Positions 1 to 6,227 of a stretch of 13,340 bases of DNA are shown in pieces. The position numbers and the translations under genes are program-made. Numbering within the stretch: the stretch's first letter is position 1; each line of letters opens with the position of its first letter. This DNA comes from Bacteroidetes bacterium QH_1_64_81. Its GTDB lineage: Bacteria; Bacteroidota; Rhodothermia; Rhodothermales; Salinibacteraceae. Under the pieces are notes generated by a model. The model saw nothing but the letters and a program-made list of their open reading frames with translations, was not told the origin of the DNA and ran no database searches. The stretch is taken from the NCBI GenBank assembly GCA_003022655.1, contig PXSX01000014.1, positions 3,093 through 16,432 of the forward strand. The letters run 5' to 3'.

Positions 1-1071
1 CTCTGGACGCGCCTCCACCTCTGGGCCCTGCTCCTCCCCGTCGTGCTGTGGCTCTTCCGCTGGGCGGACGTGCGGGCTCGCTTGAAGCGCGGCGTGGGAT
101 GGGTTCTTCTCATCGGCGTGCCCGTTGCCGTCGTCCACGTCGCCGTCGAGCGCGGCATCTTTGCCGTCGCCACGCTGACTCGGGGGGGCATCTATCCCAG
201 CTTCACGACGTCGTTTGACTTCCGGGCCGTCGATCCCTATAGCATTGGCGGATGGCGACTGGCCGTGTTTCTCGTCCGGCGCTTCATCGCCGACTACTTT
301 ACCTACTTCATCGTGGCGGCCCTCTGCTTCGCGTACGAGCACTTTCTTCGCTCGCGGCAGCAGGAGGAGCAGACCCAGGCGCTCCAGGCCGAGCTGGCGC
401 AGGCCCAGCTTCAGGCGCTGCGCATGCAGGTGAACCCGCACTTTCTGTTCAATACGCTCAACGCGATCGCAGTCCTCGTGCGCGGCGGTGAGACCTCGAA
501 GGCGGGCCGCACGCTCCGCCTGCTGAGTGACATGCTGCGTGCCACCTTTAAGGGGGCGGACGTGCAGATGGCACCGTTGCGGGAGGAGATCGATCTCGTG
601 GAGCGATACCTCGAGATCGAAGAAATTCGGTTTGGGGATCGCCTCCGGGTGGAGATCGAGGTGGACCCGGACGTGAGTGAAGTCCCGGTGCCCTACTTGC
701 TCCTGCAACCACTCGTCGAGAACGCGGTGCGCCACGGCATTGCCCCCCACGCCGAGGCGGGCGTCGTCCGCGTGTCGGCCCGGCCGACGACCACGCAGGG
801 GCAGAAAGGAGTCGAGCTGGTCGTGGCCGACAGCGGATCCGGCTTTCCGAAGGACCCAGAGACCCTCCTAGCCGAGAGCGAGGGGGTCGGTCTCGCCAAC
901 ACGAAGCGCCGTCTCGAAACGCTGTACGGGGATGCGCACACCCTCGAGCTCGGAACGGCCGCTGAGGGCGGCGCGCGGGTGACCCTTCAGCTTCCCCTCG
1001 ACGCGGGTCCCGACCAGCTTCGTCCCGCCTCCGAACAAGGCACCACGACGGTCCCGGCTCCGGAATCATAG
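1..1071 (+). CDS. LytS/YehU-type sensor histidine kinase, 5' partial
   Basis: Membrane sensor kinase of the His_kinase (PF06580)/HATPase_c family, expected to autophosphorylate and pass phosphate to the response regulator downstream. The frame is open from base 1, so the true start lies upstream; a GTG at 43 is only an internal candidate. The visible part begins with hydrophobic segments (about nt 20-66, 94-150 and 250-345), then a Gln/Glu-rich coiled coil (nt 355-430). The phospho-acceptor motif NPHFLFN follows, with His at nt 439-441. The N-box (QPLVENAVRHG) has its Asn at 721-723, and the G-boxes are DSGSGF (from 829) and GVGLANTKRRL (from 883). All catalytic boxes look intact. It ends 79 bp before the regulator, the usual LytS-LytR order. 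The ligand cannot be deduced: the visible N-terminus has no recognisable sensor domain. Confidence 0.93.
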   Translation, partial: LWTRLHLWALLLPVVLWLFRWADVRARLKRGVGWVLLIGVPVAVVHVAVERGIFAVATLTRGGIYPSFTTSFDFRAVDPYSIGGWRLAVFLVRRFIADYFTYFIVAALCFAYEHFLRSRQQEEQTQALQAELAQAQLQALRMQVNPHFLFNTLNAIAVLVRGGETSKAGRTLRLLSDMLRATFKGADVQMAPLREEIDLVERYLEIEEIRFGDRLRVEIEVDPDVSEVPVPYLLLQPLVENAVRHGIAPHAEAGVVRVSARPTTTQGQKGVELVVADSGSGFPKDPETLLAESEGVGLANTKRRLETLYGDAHTLELGTAAEGGARVTLQLPLDAGPDQLRPASEQGTTTVPAPES

Positions 1072-1104
1072 GGGTCGGAGCGGGTACCCCGAGTGAACCG
1101 GTTC

Positions 1105-1136
1105 TTGCGCCCACGCTTCCACTCTCCCATTTTCCC
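1105..1136 (-). repeat. Octamer repeat array C (four units)
   Basis: On the minus strand this stretch reads as four consecutive 8-nt units: gggaaaat, gggagagt, ggaagcgt, gggcgcaa. Each begins GG and three end in T. It fills the spacer between the kinase and regulator genes. The units resemble, more loosely, the arrays at 6100-6150 and 10448-10487. Function unknown. Confidence 0.5.
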
Positions 1137-1150
1137 AATCACAACCCATC

Positions 1151-1924
1151 ATGCCCATTCGCGCCCTCATTGTCGACGATGAGCCGCTGGCCCGCACGGG
1201 AGTCCAACAGCTCGTGGAGCCCCTCGACGACGTGACCGTCGCGGGGGAGGCCGCCGACGGGCCTGAGGCGGTACGGCAGATCGAAGCACACGACCCGGAC
1301 CTCGTGTTTCTCGACGTACAGATGCCCGAAATGGACGGGCTGGAGGTTGTGCAAGAGGTGGGCGTGGAGGACATGCCGCTCACCATTTTCGTGACGGCCT
1401 ACGACCAGTACGCGCTCGACGCCTTCGAGGCCCACGCCCTCGACTACCTCCTGAAGCCGATCGAGGAGGAGCGCTTCGAGGAAGCCATGGAACGGGCCCG
1501 CCAGCAGCTCCAGCGGGTCGAGGCGGATGCGCTCAGCCAACAGCTCCGTGGGGTGCTTCGGGAGTACACCGCCGAGGAGGAGCGCGAAAGCATCGAACGC
1601 TTCACGATCCGGAGCCGCGACCGCATCTACTTCGTCGACGTCGACGACGTGCAGTGGATCGAGTCTGAGGGCGACTACGTGGCCCTCCACGATGGGGAAG
1701 ACACGCACCTCGTGCGGAAGACGATGAAGGAGCTCGAAGAGGAGCTCGACCCCGGCCGCTTCCTGCGCGTCCACCGCTCCTACATCGTGAATGCCGATTA
1801 CATCGAGGAGCTCCGCCCGCTCGACCACGGCACCTACCAGCTCCGGATGGCCAGCGGCACGCCCCTGAAGACGAGCCGCGGATACAGTGACAACGTGGAT
1901 GCGCTGCTCGACGAAACGGGATGA
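1151..1924 (+). CDS. LytTR-family response regulator (LytR/AlgR type)
   Basis: Cytoplasmic DNA-binding response regulator of 257 residues, the usual length for the family. The N-terminal receiver domain (about 1-115) has acidic residues D9 and D10, phospho-acceptor D55 in FLDVQMPEMDG, switch Thr82 and conserved Lys102 followed by Pro (LLKP). The C-terminal LytTR domain (about 149-255) shows the characteristic WIESEGDYV strand and FLRVHRSYIVN motif. The ATG at 1151 starts directly at the receiver core (MPIRALIVDDE); no Shine-Dalgarno is visible. Its partner is the LytS-type kinase just upstream. LytTR proteins bind pairs of roughly 9-bp direct repeats about two helical turns apart; candidate sites of that design occur at 3105-3146 and 4259-4324, so the lipoprotein and exporter downstream are plausible targets (inference). 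Confidence 0.95.
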   Translation: MPIRALIVDDEPLARTGVQQLVEPLDDVTVAGEAADGPEAVRQIEAHDPDLVFLDVQMPEMDGLEVVQEVGVEDMPLTIFVTAYDQYALDAFEAHALDYLLKPIEEERFEEAMERARQQLQRVEADALSQQLRGVLREYTAEEERESIERFTIRSRDRIYFVDVDDVQWIESEGDYVALHDGEDTHLVRKTMKELEEELDPGRFLRVHRSYIVNADYIEELRPLDHGTYQLRMASGTPLKTSRGYSDNVDALLDETG

Positions 1925-1931
1925 GGATCCA

Positions 1932-1971
1932 CGTCCGCGCACCGATCTTCGGACGCTTATCGCGTTTTTTT
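1932..1971 (+). terminator. Possible weak terminator after the response regulator
   Basis: A 6-bp perfect stem (cgtccg at 1932-1937 with cggacg at 1950-1955, 12-nt loop) is followed nine bases later by seven T (1965-1971). The stem is short and the T-run is not adjacent, so this is only a candidate. If real, it argues against the ATG at 1921 overlapping the regulator stop as the start of the next gene. Confidence 0.3.
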
Positions 1972-1989
1972 CACCAACGCCCCGCCGTC

Positions 1990-2355
1990 ATGAACGCCCA
2001 CCTCGCAGTTGTGGGGTGCCGGTCGCCCCAGCCCATCATAGGATCGGGGGGAGCACCGGTCGACCTCACCGATACCGCTCTCCCCACGTCGGCTCGCGGG
2101 TCGGACGCGACGCGACCGTTCCGAGCCCTCGCCGATGCGCGTCGCGAAATGCGGGTGCGCCAGTCCCACGCGTCCGCCGATGCACCATCGGCCCTGCGGC
2201 TTGGCATCATCGAGACCGCGCAGAACGGAACTGCACTGGAAGTGCGAACCGCCTCGACGAATCTCCGCACGCTCGACCTTCAGGACGAGGATGACCGCGA
2301 GACGGTGCTCCGTGAGCTTCGGGCCCTGGAACGAGAGCTCCTGGAAGACGACTGA
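1990..2355 (+). CDS. Hypothetical protein (start uncertain)
   Basis: Not recognised. The frame is open from an ATG at 1921, which overlaps the regulator stop as ATGA, to the TGA at 2353-2355. I place the start at 1990 because the first 23 codons cross the possible terminator and the T-run. From there the product would be 121 residues, soluble, with no signal peptide or membrane segment. The only protein-like part is the C-terminus, an acidic, Arg/Glu/Leu-rich probable helix (about the last 35 residues, containing LRELRALERELLEDD). A third ATG at 2149 would give 68 residues covering this part alone. The Ser/Arg/Pro-rich first half could be translated non-coding sequence. It may be a small lineage-specific protein or not a gene. 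Confidence 0.4.
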   Translation: MNAHLAVVGCRSPQPIIGSGGAPVDLTDTALPTSARGSDATRPFRALADARREMRVRQSHASADAPSALRLGIIETAQNGTALEVRTASTNLRTLDLQDEDDRETVLRELRALERELLEDD

Positions 2356-2526
2356 GGGCCGCTTAGGGGCCCATCCGTAACGAAGTCGTGGAAAGTGCCT
2401 GCTCCGGTGCAAAGCCCCCATCCTGCGCGAATCAACCGCGATCGTCAGCGGTGGTGCTCATCCCAGGCGATTTCACACATTGCTTGTACGCTGCTCGCCG
2501 TTCCGTCCGAGTCACGATTGTGTACG

Positions 2527-2967
2527 ATGGGTGCCACCGACCACGACCACACGCAGACCGTCCCCCTTCCCGCCGGATACGTTGAAAAGACGGAGGGCCG
2601 GGTCGCCCCCAACGACCTCGTCTGGAGCGCCTCCGACGATGCATTCCGGGACGTCGGAGCGGAAGCCCCGGTCGTAGGAGCGGAGCTCGGCGAGTTTGAG
2701 CGTGTCGCCACGCCTGCCTACTGGGTGACCTTCGATAGCACCACTGGGATTATCTGGGGGGTCGGCACCTCCCCCGAAGAGAGCCTGCGGTCGGCCAAGT
2801 TCGAGGCGTTTGGCGACGACCACGGGGCCGTGGGCTACGAATTTGCCTGCTGGTGCGAAGAAATGAGCACGGCGGTGTGCTCCGAGGTCCTGTACGAGAA
2901 GGCCAACGAACAGGGACGGCTGTCCATTTCCGATGACCGTCTTCGGGAGCACGTCGACGTGACGTAA
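2527..2967 (+). CDS. Conserved-looking small protein of unknown function
   Basis: Not recognised. 146 residues from the ATG at 2527; the open frame runs back to 2395, but the extra 44 codons have intergenic-like composition. The product is acidic and soluble. It begins with His/Asp-rich MGATDHDH and has a central segment (about 58-95) with YWVTFDSTTG and then GTSPEESLRSAKFEA. Near residues 107-117 come three cysteines (FACWCEEMSTAVC). The middle pattern, a strand pair followed by a T-x-EE-x-L helix, faintly recalls HicB-like folds, but the match is too weak to name and there is no HicA-like partner. No operon partner is evident: 171 bp separate it from the upstream frame and 278 bp from the lipoprotein. 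A 10-bp tandem duplication overlaps its stop codon. Confidence 0.6.
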   Translation: MGATDHDHTQTVPLPAGYVEKTEGRVAPNDLVWSASDDAFRDVGAEAPVVGAELGEFERVATPAYWVTFDSTTGIIWGVGTSPEESLRSAKFEAFGDDHGAVGYEFACWCEEMSTAVCSEVLYEKANEQGRLSISDDRLREHVDVT

Positions 2968-2981
2968 CGGCACGTAACGGC
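2962..2981. repeat. 10-bp tandem duplication at a gene end
   Basis: acgtaacggc occurs twice head to tail (2962-2971 and 2972-2981). The first copy contains the TAA stop of the preceding gene (2965-2967). A period of 10 is not a codon multiple, but the first TAA makes the change silent for the protein. Confidence 0.7.
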
Positions 2982-2984
2982 AGC

Positions 2985-3143
2985 CTCCGGCGGTCCATCC
3001 ACATCTTCACGCCGACGGGACCCTGGCAGGCAAGAGAAGTCGGTCTGGGGGACGAGCGTGGCGCATCAGGTATCGCCCCCGGTCTGTACCTCCTACGACG
3101 GGGCATTCGTCGCACCACACTCCCGGTTCGTCGCACGACCGGC
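2985..3143 (+). pseudogene. Possible remnant of a type IX secretion C-terminal sorting domain
   Basis: In the frame starting at 2985 the spacer translates, without stops, into a stretch containing IHIFTPTG, then SGIAPGLYLLRRG and TTLPVRR. Bacteroidota type A sorting domains (TIGR04183) have the same order: an iyd-llG-like strand, a lapGiYlvri turn and a final basic strand. The frame is open from 2937 (stop TGA at 2934-2936) but has no ATG, GTG or TTG before 3165, so it is not a gene as it stands. It may be the tail of a lost secreted protein or chance coding in GC-rich DNA. Confidence 0.25.
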
Positions 3144-3146
3144 ATC
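3105..3146 (+). promoter_or_regulatory. Direct-repeat module upstream of the lipoprotein (candidate LytTR site)
   Basis: The 10-mer ttcgtcgcac occurs at 3106-3115 and again at 3127-3136, exactly 21 bp (two helical turns) apart, followed by ccggcatc (3139-3146). The same blocks in the same register recur at 4283-4324. The module ends 100 bp before the ATG of the lipoprotein gene. Its spacing fits LytTR-family operators, and ggttcgtc resembles the AlgR core ccgttcgtc. The regulatory role is inferred; the stretch also lies inside the possible sorting-domain remnant. Confidence 0.45.
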
Positions 3147-3245
3147 TTCGCGATCGGGGGGGCGTTGGGGAGTAGCGTACAATACAACATGACGGGGTCC
3201 CGACCGGGCCCGTCGCGCCGTTCTCCTCGTCGATTCCGCGCCCTC

Positions 3246-4238
3246 ATGGCTCTTCGTCGACCGTCGCTCTGGATCCTTCTTCTTATCGTCACCGTCGGGC
3301 TCGCGGGATGCGAGCCCTACATGAGCCTGACCGACCGGATTCCGACGCAGACGCGGCAGGCCACCGCCCTCCTGCCGGAAGCGCCGCGCTATGCGGGAAT
3401 GGTCGACCTGGAGACGGCGATGGGAAACGTCGACACGTTCGGGGGGGCGGACCTGGTCGACAGTCTCCGTCGGGCGGAGGAGTCTCGCCTGGGAACCTTC
3501 CTCGCCGCTACAGGCATGGATCCCGAGACGGATCTGAAGGCCGTATACGGAACTCTTGAGGACGGAGATGCGCTGAGCGCGGTCGTGTTTGCGGATCTGA
3601 GCCCGGACCAGGTGGACCGGCACCTCAACCGGGCGCCGGGGGAGGCCGGGCGGGCCGCCACCTATCGCGACGTGCCCGTTTATCATCTCGCTCTTGGGAC
3701 GTGGGCGTCCGAGGAGGCGTCTGTGCCGGACACCCTGTCGCTGGGCTTCATCCGCAGCGGCACGATTGCCGCCGCGATGGACGCCGGTCGGGTCGAGGCC
3801 ATGATCGACCGGCATCGGGACCAGGCCGAGGGGTTCCGTGACAACGAGTCGTACATGACGCTCGTCGAGCGAGTGGGACATGGCAGCACCGCGTGGCTCG
3901 TGGGGCGCGACGTGCTACAGACCGCCCTCCGTGACCCCGGAGCCAGCGGGGCAGCGTCCTCCAGCGACGCTCCGAGGGCGAACAGGACCGGGTTCCAGCA
4001 ACTGCTCAGCGCGTGGGCCGACCGCATGCTGGGCCTCTCGGACGCGTCGTCGGCTTTGGAGGGCTCGGCCGGAAGCAAGATTGATCGGCTGAAAAGCCGG
4101 ATCCGCGGGCAGGCCGTGTCGCTCACGCTAACCGACGAGGCCCTGGAGGGCGAAGCATACCTCACGATGCGGGACGAGACGAGCGCGGGCCGCGAGCAAC
4201 TCCAGAAAACAGCCGCGAGCAACTCCAGAAAACAATGA
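3246..4238 (+). CDS. Lipoprotein of unknown function
   Basis: 330 residues from the ATG at 3246, which puts a classic lipoprotein signal at the very N-terminus: MALRRP, a hydrophobic core, then LAGC with the lipidated Cys at residue 22. An earlier TTG at 3165 would add 27 basic residues and bury the signal. The mature protein is an alpha/beta-looking domain without cysteines. It begins with a Thr/Ala/Pro linker (LLPEAPRYAGMVDLE), has a central stretch with PVYHLALG and RSGTIAAAMD, and ends in a charged region (TMRDETSAGREQLQK). The PEAPRYAGMVDLE opening and the strand-helix layout recall DUF3352-like envelope proteins, but I do not claim family membership. The last seven residues come from the second copy of a 23-bp duplication, so the natural C-terminus may differ. 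It sits between two copies of the 21-bp-spaced module. Confidence 0.8.
   Translation: MALRRPSLWILLLIVTVGLAGCEPYMSLTDRIPTQTRQATALLPEAPRYAGMVDLETAMGNVDTFGGADLVDSLRRAEESRLGTFLAATGMDPETDLKAVYGTLEDGDALSAVVFADLSPDQVDRHLNRAPGEAGRAATYRDVPVYHLALGTWASEEASVPDTLSLGFIRSGTIAAAMDAGRVEAMIDRHRDQAEGFRDNESYMTLVERVGHGSTAWLVGRDVLQTALRDPGASGAASSSDAPRANRTGFQQLLSAWADRMLGLSDASSALEGSAGSKIDRLKSRIRGQAVSLTLTDEALEGEAYLTMRDETSAGREQLQKTAASNSRKQ
4190..4234. repeat. 23-bp tandem duplication at the lipoprotein 3' end
   Basis: A 22-bp unit beginning ccgcgagcaactccag is present at 4190-4211 and identically at 4213-4234, a period of 23. As 23 is not a multiple of three, the second copy is read in another frame (AASNSRKQ instead of a second REQLQKT) and the gene stops at 4238. 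The lack of any mismatch suggests a recent event. Confidence 0.92.
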
Positions 4239-4258
4239 AAAGAACGCGGAGGGAGCGC

Positions 4259-4324
4259 GCCGCTCGTCGGTCGAAGTCTTCGATTCGTCGGCTGAAAGGG
4301 ACCGTTCGTCGAATGGCCGGCATC
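4259..4324 (+). promoter_or_regulatory. Triple 21-bp-spaced repeats upstream of the exporter locus (candidate LytTR/AlgR-type operator)
   Basis: Core copies ctcgtcg (4263), ttcgtcg (4284) and ttcgtcg (4305) recur at exactly 21-bp intervals. The last lies in accgttcgt (4301-4309), which fits every position of the published LytTR consensus [TA][AC][CA]GTTN[AG][TG] as I recall it, and accgttcgtc matches the AlgR core. The block ccggcatc follows at 4317-4324, as it does at 3139-3146. The site is about 180 bp upstream of the first permease start. An alternative reading is that the 21-bp period reflects a coded heptad (RR every seven residues) in a small basic frame starting at 4235. Confidence 0.5.
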
Positions 4325-4392
4325 ACGCGCGCCGCTCCGGCGTTGGGTGCGCTGCGCGTCTCGACGGGGACCTGCAACCTGTGCGCCGATCG

Positions 4393-4423
4393 GCCTGTCT
4401 CCCGTATTGCAAGGGAGACCGGC
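4393..4423 (+). other. Hairpin in the exporter leader
   Basis: gtctccc (4397-4403) pairs with gggagac (4413-4419) around a 9-nt loop. Three further pairs below one mismatch (gcc 4393-4395 with ggc 4421-4423) give ten pairs in all. A competing stem, ggcga (4421-4425) with tcgcc (4436-4440), uses overlapping bases. No T-run follows, so it is not a simple terminator; a leader RNA structure is possible. The rest of the 266-bp spacer (4239-4504) holds the repeat module described separately and nothing else I can support. Confidence 0.4.
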
Positions 4424-4504
4424 GAAAGCGGATAGTCGCCGAACAGAGAGGCGACGATTCGAACCCCCTGCCCTTTCGTGTTTCCCGAACGATTGTGACG
4501 GCCC

Positions 4505-5749
4505 ATGCGTCGTTTCATCTTCGAAGTGGTTGAGGGCATCCGAATTGCTGGCCAGGCCATCTGGACCAACAAGATGCGCTCCACGCTTACCACGCTGGGC
4601 GTCATTATCGGCATCGCGGCGGTCACGCTGATGGCGACTGTCATCAATGGACTGGATCAGGAGTTCGACAAGGCGCTGTCGCAGCTCGGGACCGACGTGC
4701 TGTACGTCGACCAGTTTCCATGGGGCCAGAACGCCGACCGGGAGTGGTGGCGTCTCCGCAACCGCCCGGCCATTCAACCGGCCCTGGCCCAGACCATTCA
4801 GGACCGCTCGCGCTTCACTACGGCGGCGGCTCCCATGGCAAACACGGACCGCTCGGTGACCTACCGAGGGCAGGAGATAGAGGGCGAGATTTTGGGCTCG
4901 CCGCCCCAGTATGGGCGCATCCGCAACGTCGAGCTCAGAAAGGGACGTTTTTACACGCAGAATGAAGAGCGTGCGGCGCGGCACGTCTGCGTCATCGGGG
5001 CGACAATCGCCGAGGAGCTCTTTCCGGCAATTAATCCGCTTGGAAAGGAAATTAAGATGGGGGGCGTGCTGTGCACCGTGATCGGAGTGCAGACGAAGAA
5101 GGGCGACAGCATGTTCGGCGGCCCGGGCTCGCCGGACGAGCGCGTTCTCATCCCGTTTAGCACCTACGACAAGGCCTTCGGCGTCAATCGCAGATGGGGG
5201 GTCACTGTCATGGCGAAGGTGGCGTCCCCGACTCTAATGAGCCGGGCGGAGGAGGAGTTGACCGGCATCGTGCGGACGGCCCGCGGGGTGCCGCCGGGGG
5301 AGAGAAATAACTTCGCGATCAACGACCAGCAACAGGTCATGGACAGCTTCGCGAGCACCCGAATCGCCATCTATGGGGTGGGGCTGTTCCTGACGGGGCT
5401 TGCGCTCGTAGTGGGCGGCATCGGCGTCATGAACATCATGTTTGTGTCGGTGCGCGAGCGGACGAAAGAGATCGGCATCCGCAAGGCCGTGGGGGCCAAG
5501 CGCCGTACCATCCTGTTTCAGTTTCTCGTCGAGGCGGTCATCGTGTGTTTGATCGGAGGCGTCATCGGCCTTGGCGTTTCTGCGCTGGGGGCCATGGGCG
5601 TGAGTGCCCTGGGACTGACCGCCTCCCTGCCGGCCCAGACAATCGTCCTCGCGTTTGTGATCTGTGTTGGCGTCGGCATTCTATTCGGCATCGCGCCGGC
5701 CTGGCAGGCTGCCACCGCCGATCCCATCGAGGCGCTCCGGTACGAGTAG
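4505..5749 (+). CDS. MacB/FtsX-type ABC transporter permease (first of two)
   Basis: Inner membrane permease subunit without its own ATPase domain, 414 residues. The N-terminus has a short amphipathic helix and the typical NKMRSTLTTLGVIIGI entry into membrane helix 1 (about 24-48). A large periplasmic MacB_PCD-like domain (about 50-285) follows, then the FtsX core with three membrane helices (about 290-405). The cytoplasmic coupling segment RERTKEIGIRKAVGAK contacts the ATPase in characterised MacB/LolCE relatives. It ends DPIEALRYE, the usual family tail. The ATG at 4505 is preceded by a 266-bp leader, so this is the probable first gene of the exporter operon. It is paralogous to the permease at 6228-7448, sharing the coupling segment almost exactly. 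The two may form a heterodimer; the substrate is unknown. Confidence 0.93.
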   Translation: MRRFIFEVVEGIRIAGQAIWTNKMRSTLTTLGVIIGIAAVTLMATVINGLDQEFDKALSQLGTDVLYVDQFPWGQNADREWWRLRNRPAIQPALAQTIQDRSRFTTAAAPMANTDRSVTYRGQEIEGEILGSPPQYGRIRNVELRKGRFYTQNEERAARHVCVIGATIAEELFPAINPLGKEIKMGGVLCTVIGVQTKKGDSMFGGPGSPDERVLIPFSTYDKAFGVNRRWGVTVMAKVASPTLMSRAEEELTGIVRTARGVPPGERNNFAINDQQQVMDSFASTRIAIYGVGLFLTGLALVVGGIGVMNIMFVSVRERTKEIGIRKAVGAKRRTILFQFLVEAVIVCLIGGVIGLGVSALGAMGVSALGLTASLPAQTIVLAFVICVGVGILFGIAPAWQAATADPIEALRYE

Positions 5750-5802
5750 CCCGGGGCCTCGGTCATCCTCGCTGTTTTCCACGTCAACGACCACAGAGAT
5801 CC

Positions 5803-6093
5803 ATGCAGAACGCACGCTCCTCTTCCGAACCGATGCTTCCGTGGATGCTCATGCCTCTCGCTCGCCTGCTCCGGTGGGGCCGCGAGCGTCTGAAGGCCAT
5901 CACCGGGCAACTGGGGACAGGCCGCGACGGATCGCTCGACGTGGGCGGGGCCCTTCTCCTGGTGGGCACCGTTACCCTGGCGGCAACACTGGGTGTGCCC
6001 CTGGTCGTGACCCTCGGGGGCGGCATTGGGATGGCCATTCTCTTCGTGGTCGTGCGGAGCTGGGTGGTAGTGCAGGAGCAGCAGACCGCGTGA
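5803..6093 (+). CDS. Small membrane protein between the two permeases
   Basis: 96 residues from the ATG at 5803, 53 bp after the first permease. Not recognised as a named family. The N-terminal half is soluble and basic, with a possible amphipathic helix (LMPLARLLRWGRERLKA). After a short DGSLD linker a long hydrophobic region (about 48-90) is punctuated by Gly/Pro (ATLGVPLVVTLGGG), consistent with two closely spaced membrane helices, and the protein ends in a short polar tail. The open frame runs upstream into the permease gene in another phase, but that part has no protein-like character. Its place in the operon suggests an accessory subunit of the exporter; this is inference from context only. 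Confidence 0.65.
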   Translation: MQNARSSSEPMLPWMLMPLARLLRWGRERLKAITGQLGTGRDGSLDVGGALLLVGTVTLAATLGVPLVVTLGGGIGMAILFVVVRSWVVVQEQQTA

Positions 6094-6150
6094 GCGTGTG
6101 GGCGTCTGGGCGTATGAAAAAAACGCCCATACGTCCACATATCCACACGC
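6094..6150. repeat. Octamer repeat array A forming a 23-bp imperfect inverted repeat
   Basis: Left arm 6094-6116 and right arm 6128-6150 match at 18 of 23 positions when one is reverse-complemented, with 11 bases between including seven A. Each arm is made of 8-nt units of the gcgtgtgg / gcgtatgg type. A tighter inner stem, tgggcgt (6107-6113) with acgccca (6123-6129), is possible. It begins directly after the stop of the small membrane protein. The bottom strand would carry T residues, so a terminator role is conceivable only for minus-strand reading. Confidence 0.65.
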
Positions 6151-6227
6151 AGTCCCGGATGGCGGGCACGCTCTACCACGGACACAACCCTTTTTCCCCG
6201 ACCCTTTCCAACGCATTCCCCTCGTCC

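Noticed and set aside
2356..2372. gggcc / ggccc hairpin just after a stop codon
   Set aside because: Only five pairs and no following T-run; not enough for a terminator call.
2994..3014. Possible fourth octamer array on the minus strand (gtgaagat, gtggatgg)
   Set aside because: Only two loose units; not distinguishable from chance.
4235..4435. 66-codon basic frame with RR heptads in the exporter leader
   Set aside because: It overlaps the lipoprotein stop, has a very Arg-rich non-globular product and covers the repeat module and hairpin. It is kept as a rival explanation for the 21-bp period and not called as a gene.
4454..4470. ttcgaac/ttcgaat T-loop-like sequence suggesting a tRNA
   Set aside because: On neither strand do the flanking bases form a T-arm stem or an acceptor stem at the right distance.
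3683..4984. Long minus-strand open frame of 433 codons
   Set aside because: It runs antisense across the lipoprotein gene, the leader and the start of the first permease. It lacks any recognisable motif, and such frames are expected opposite GC-rich genes.
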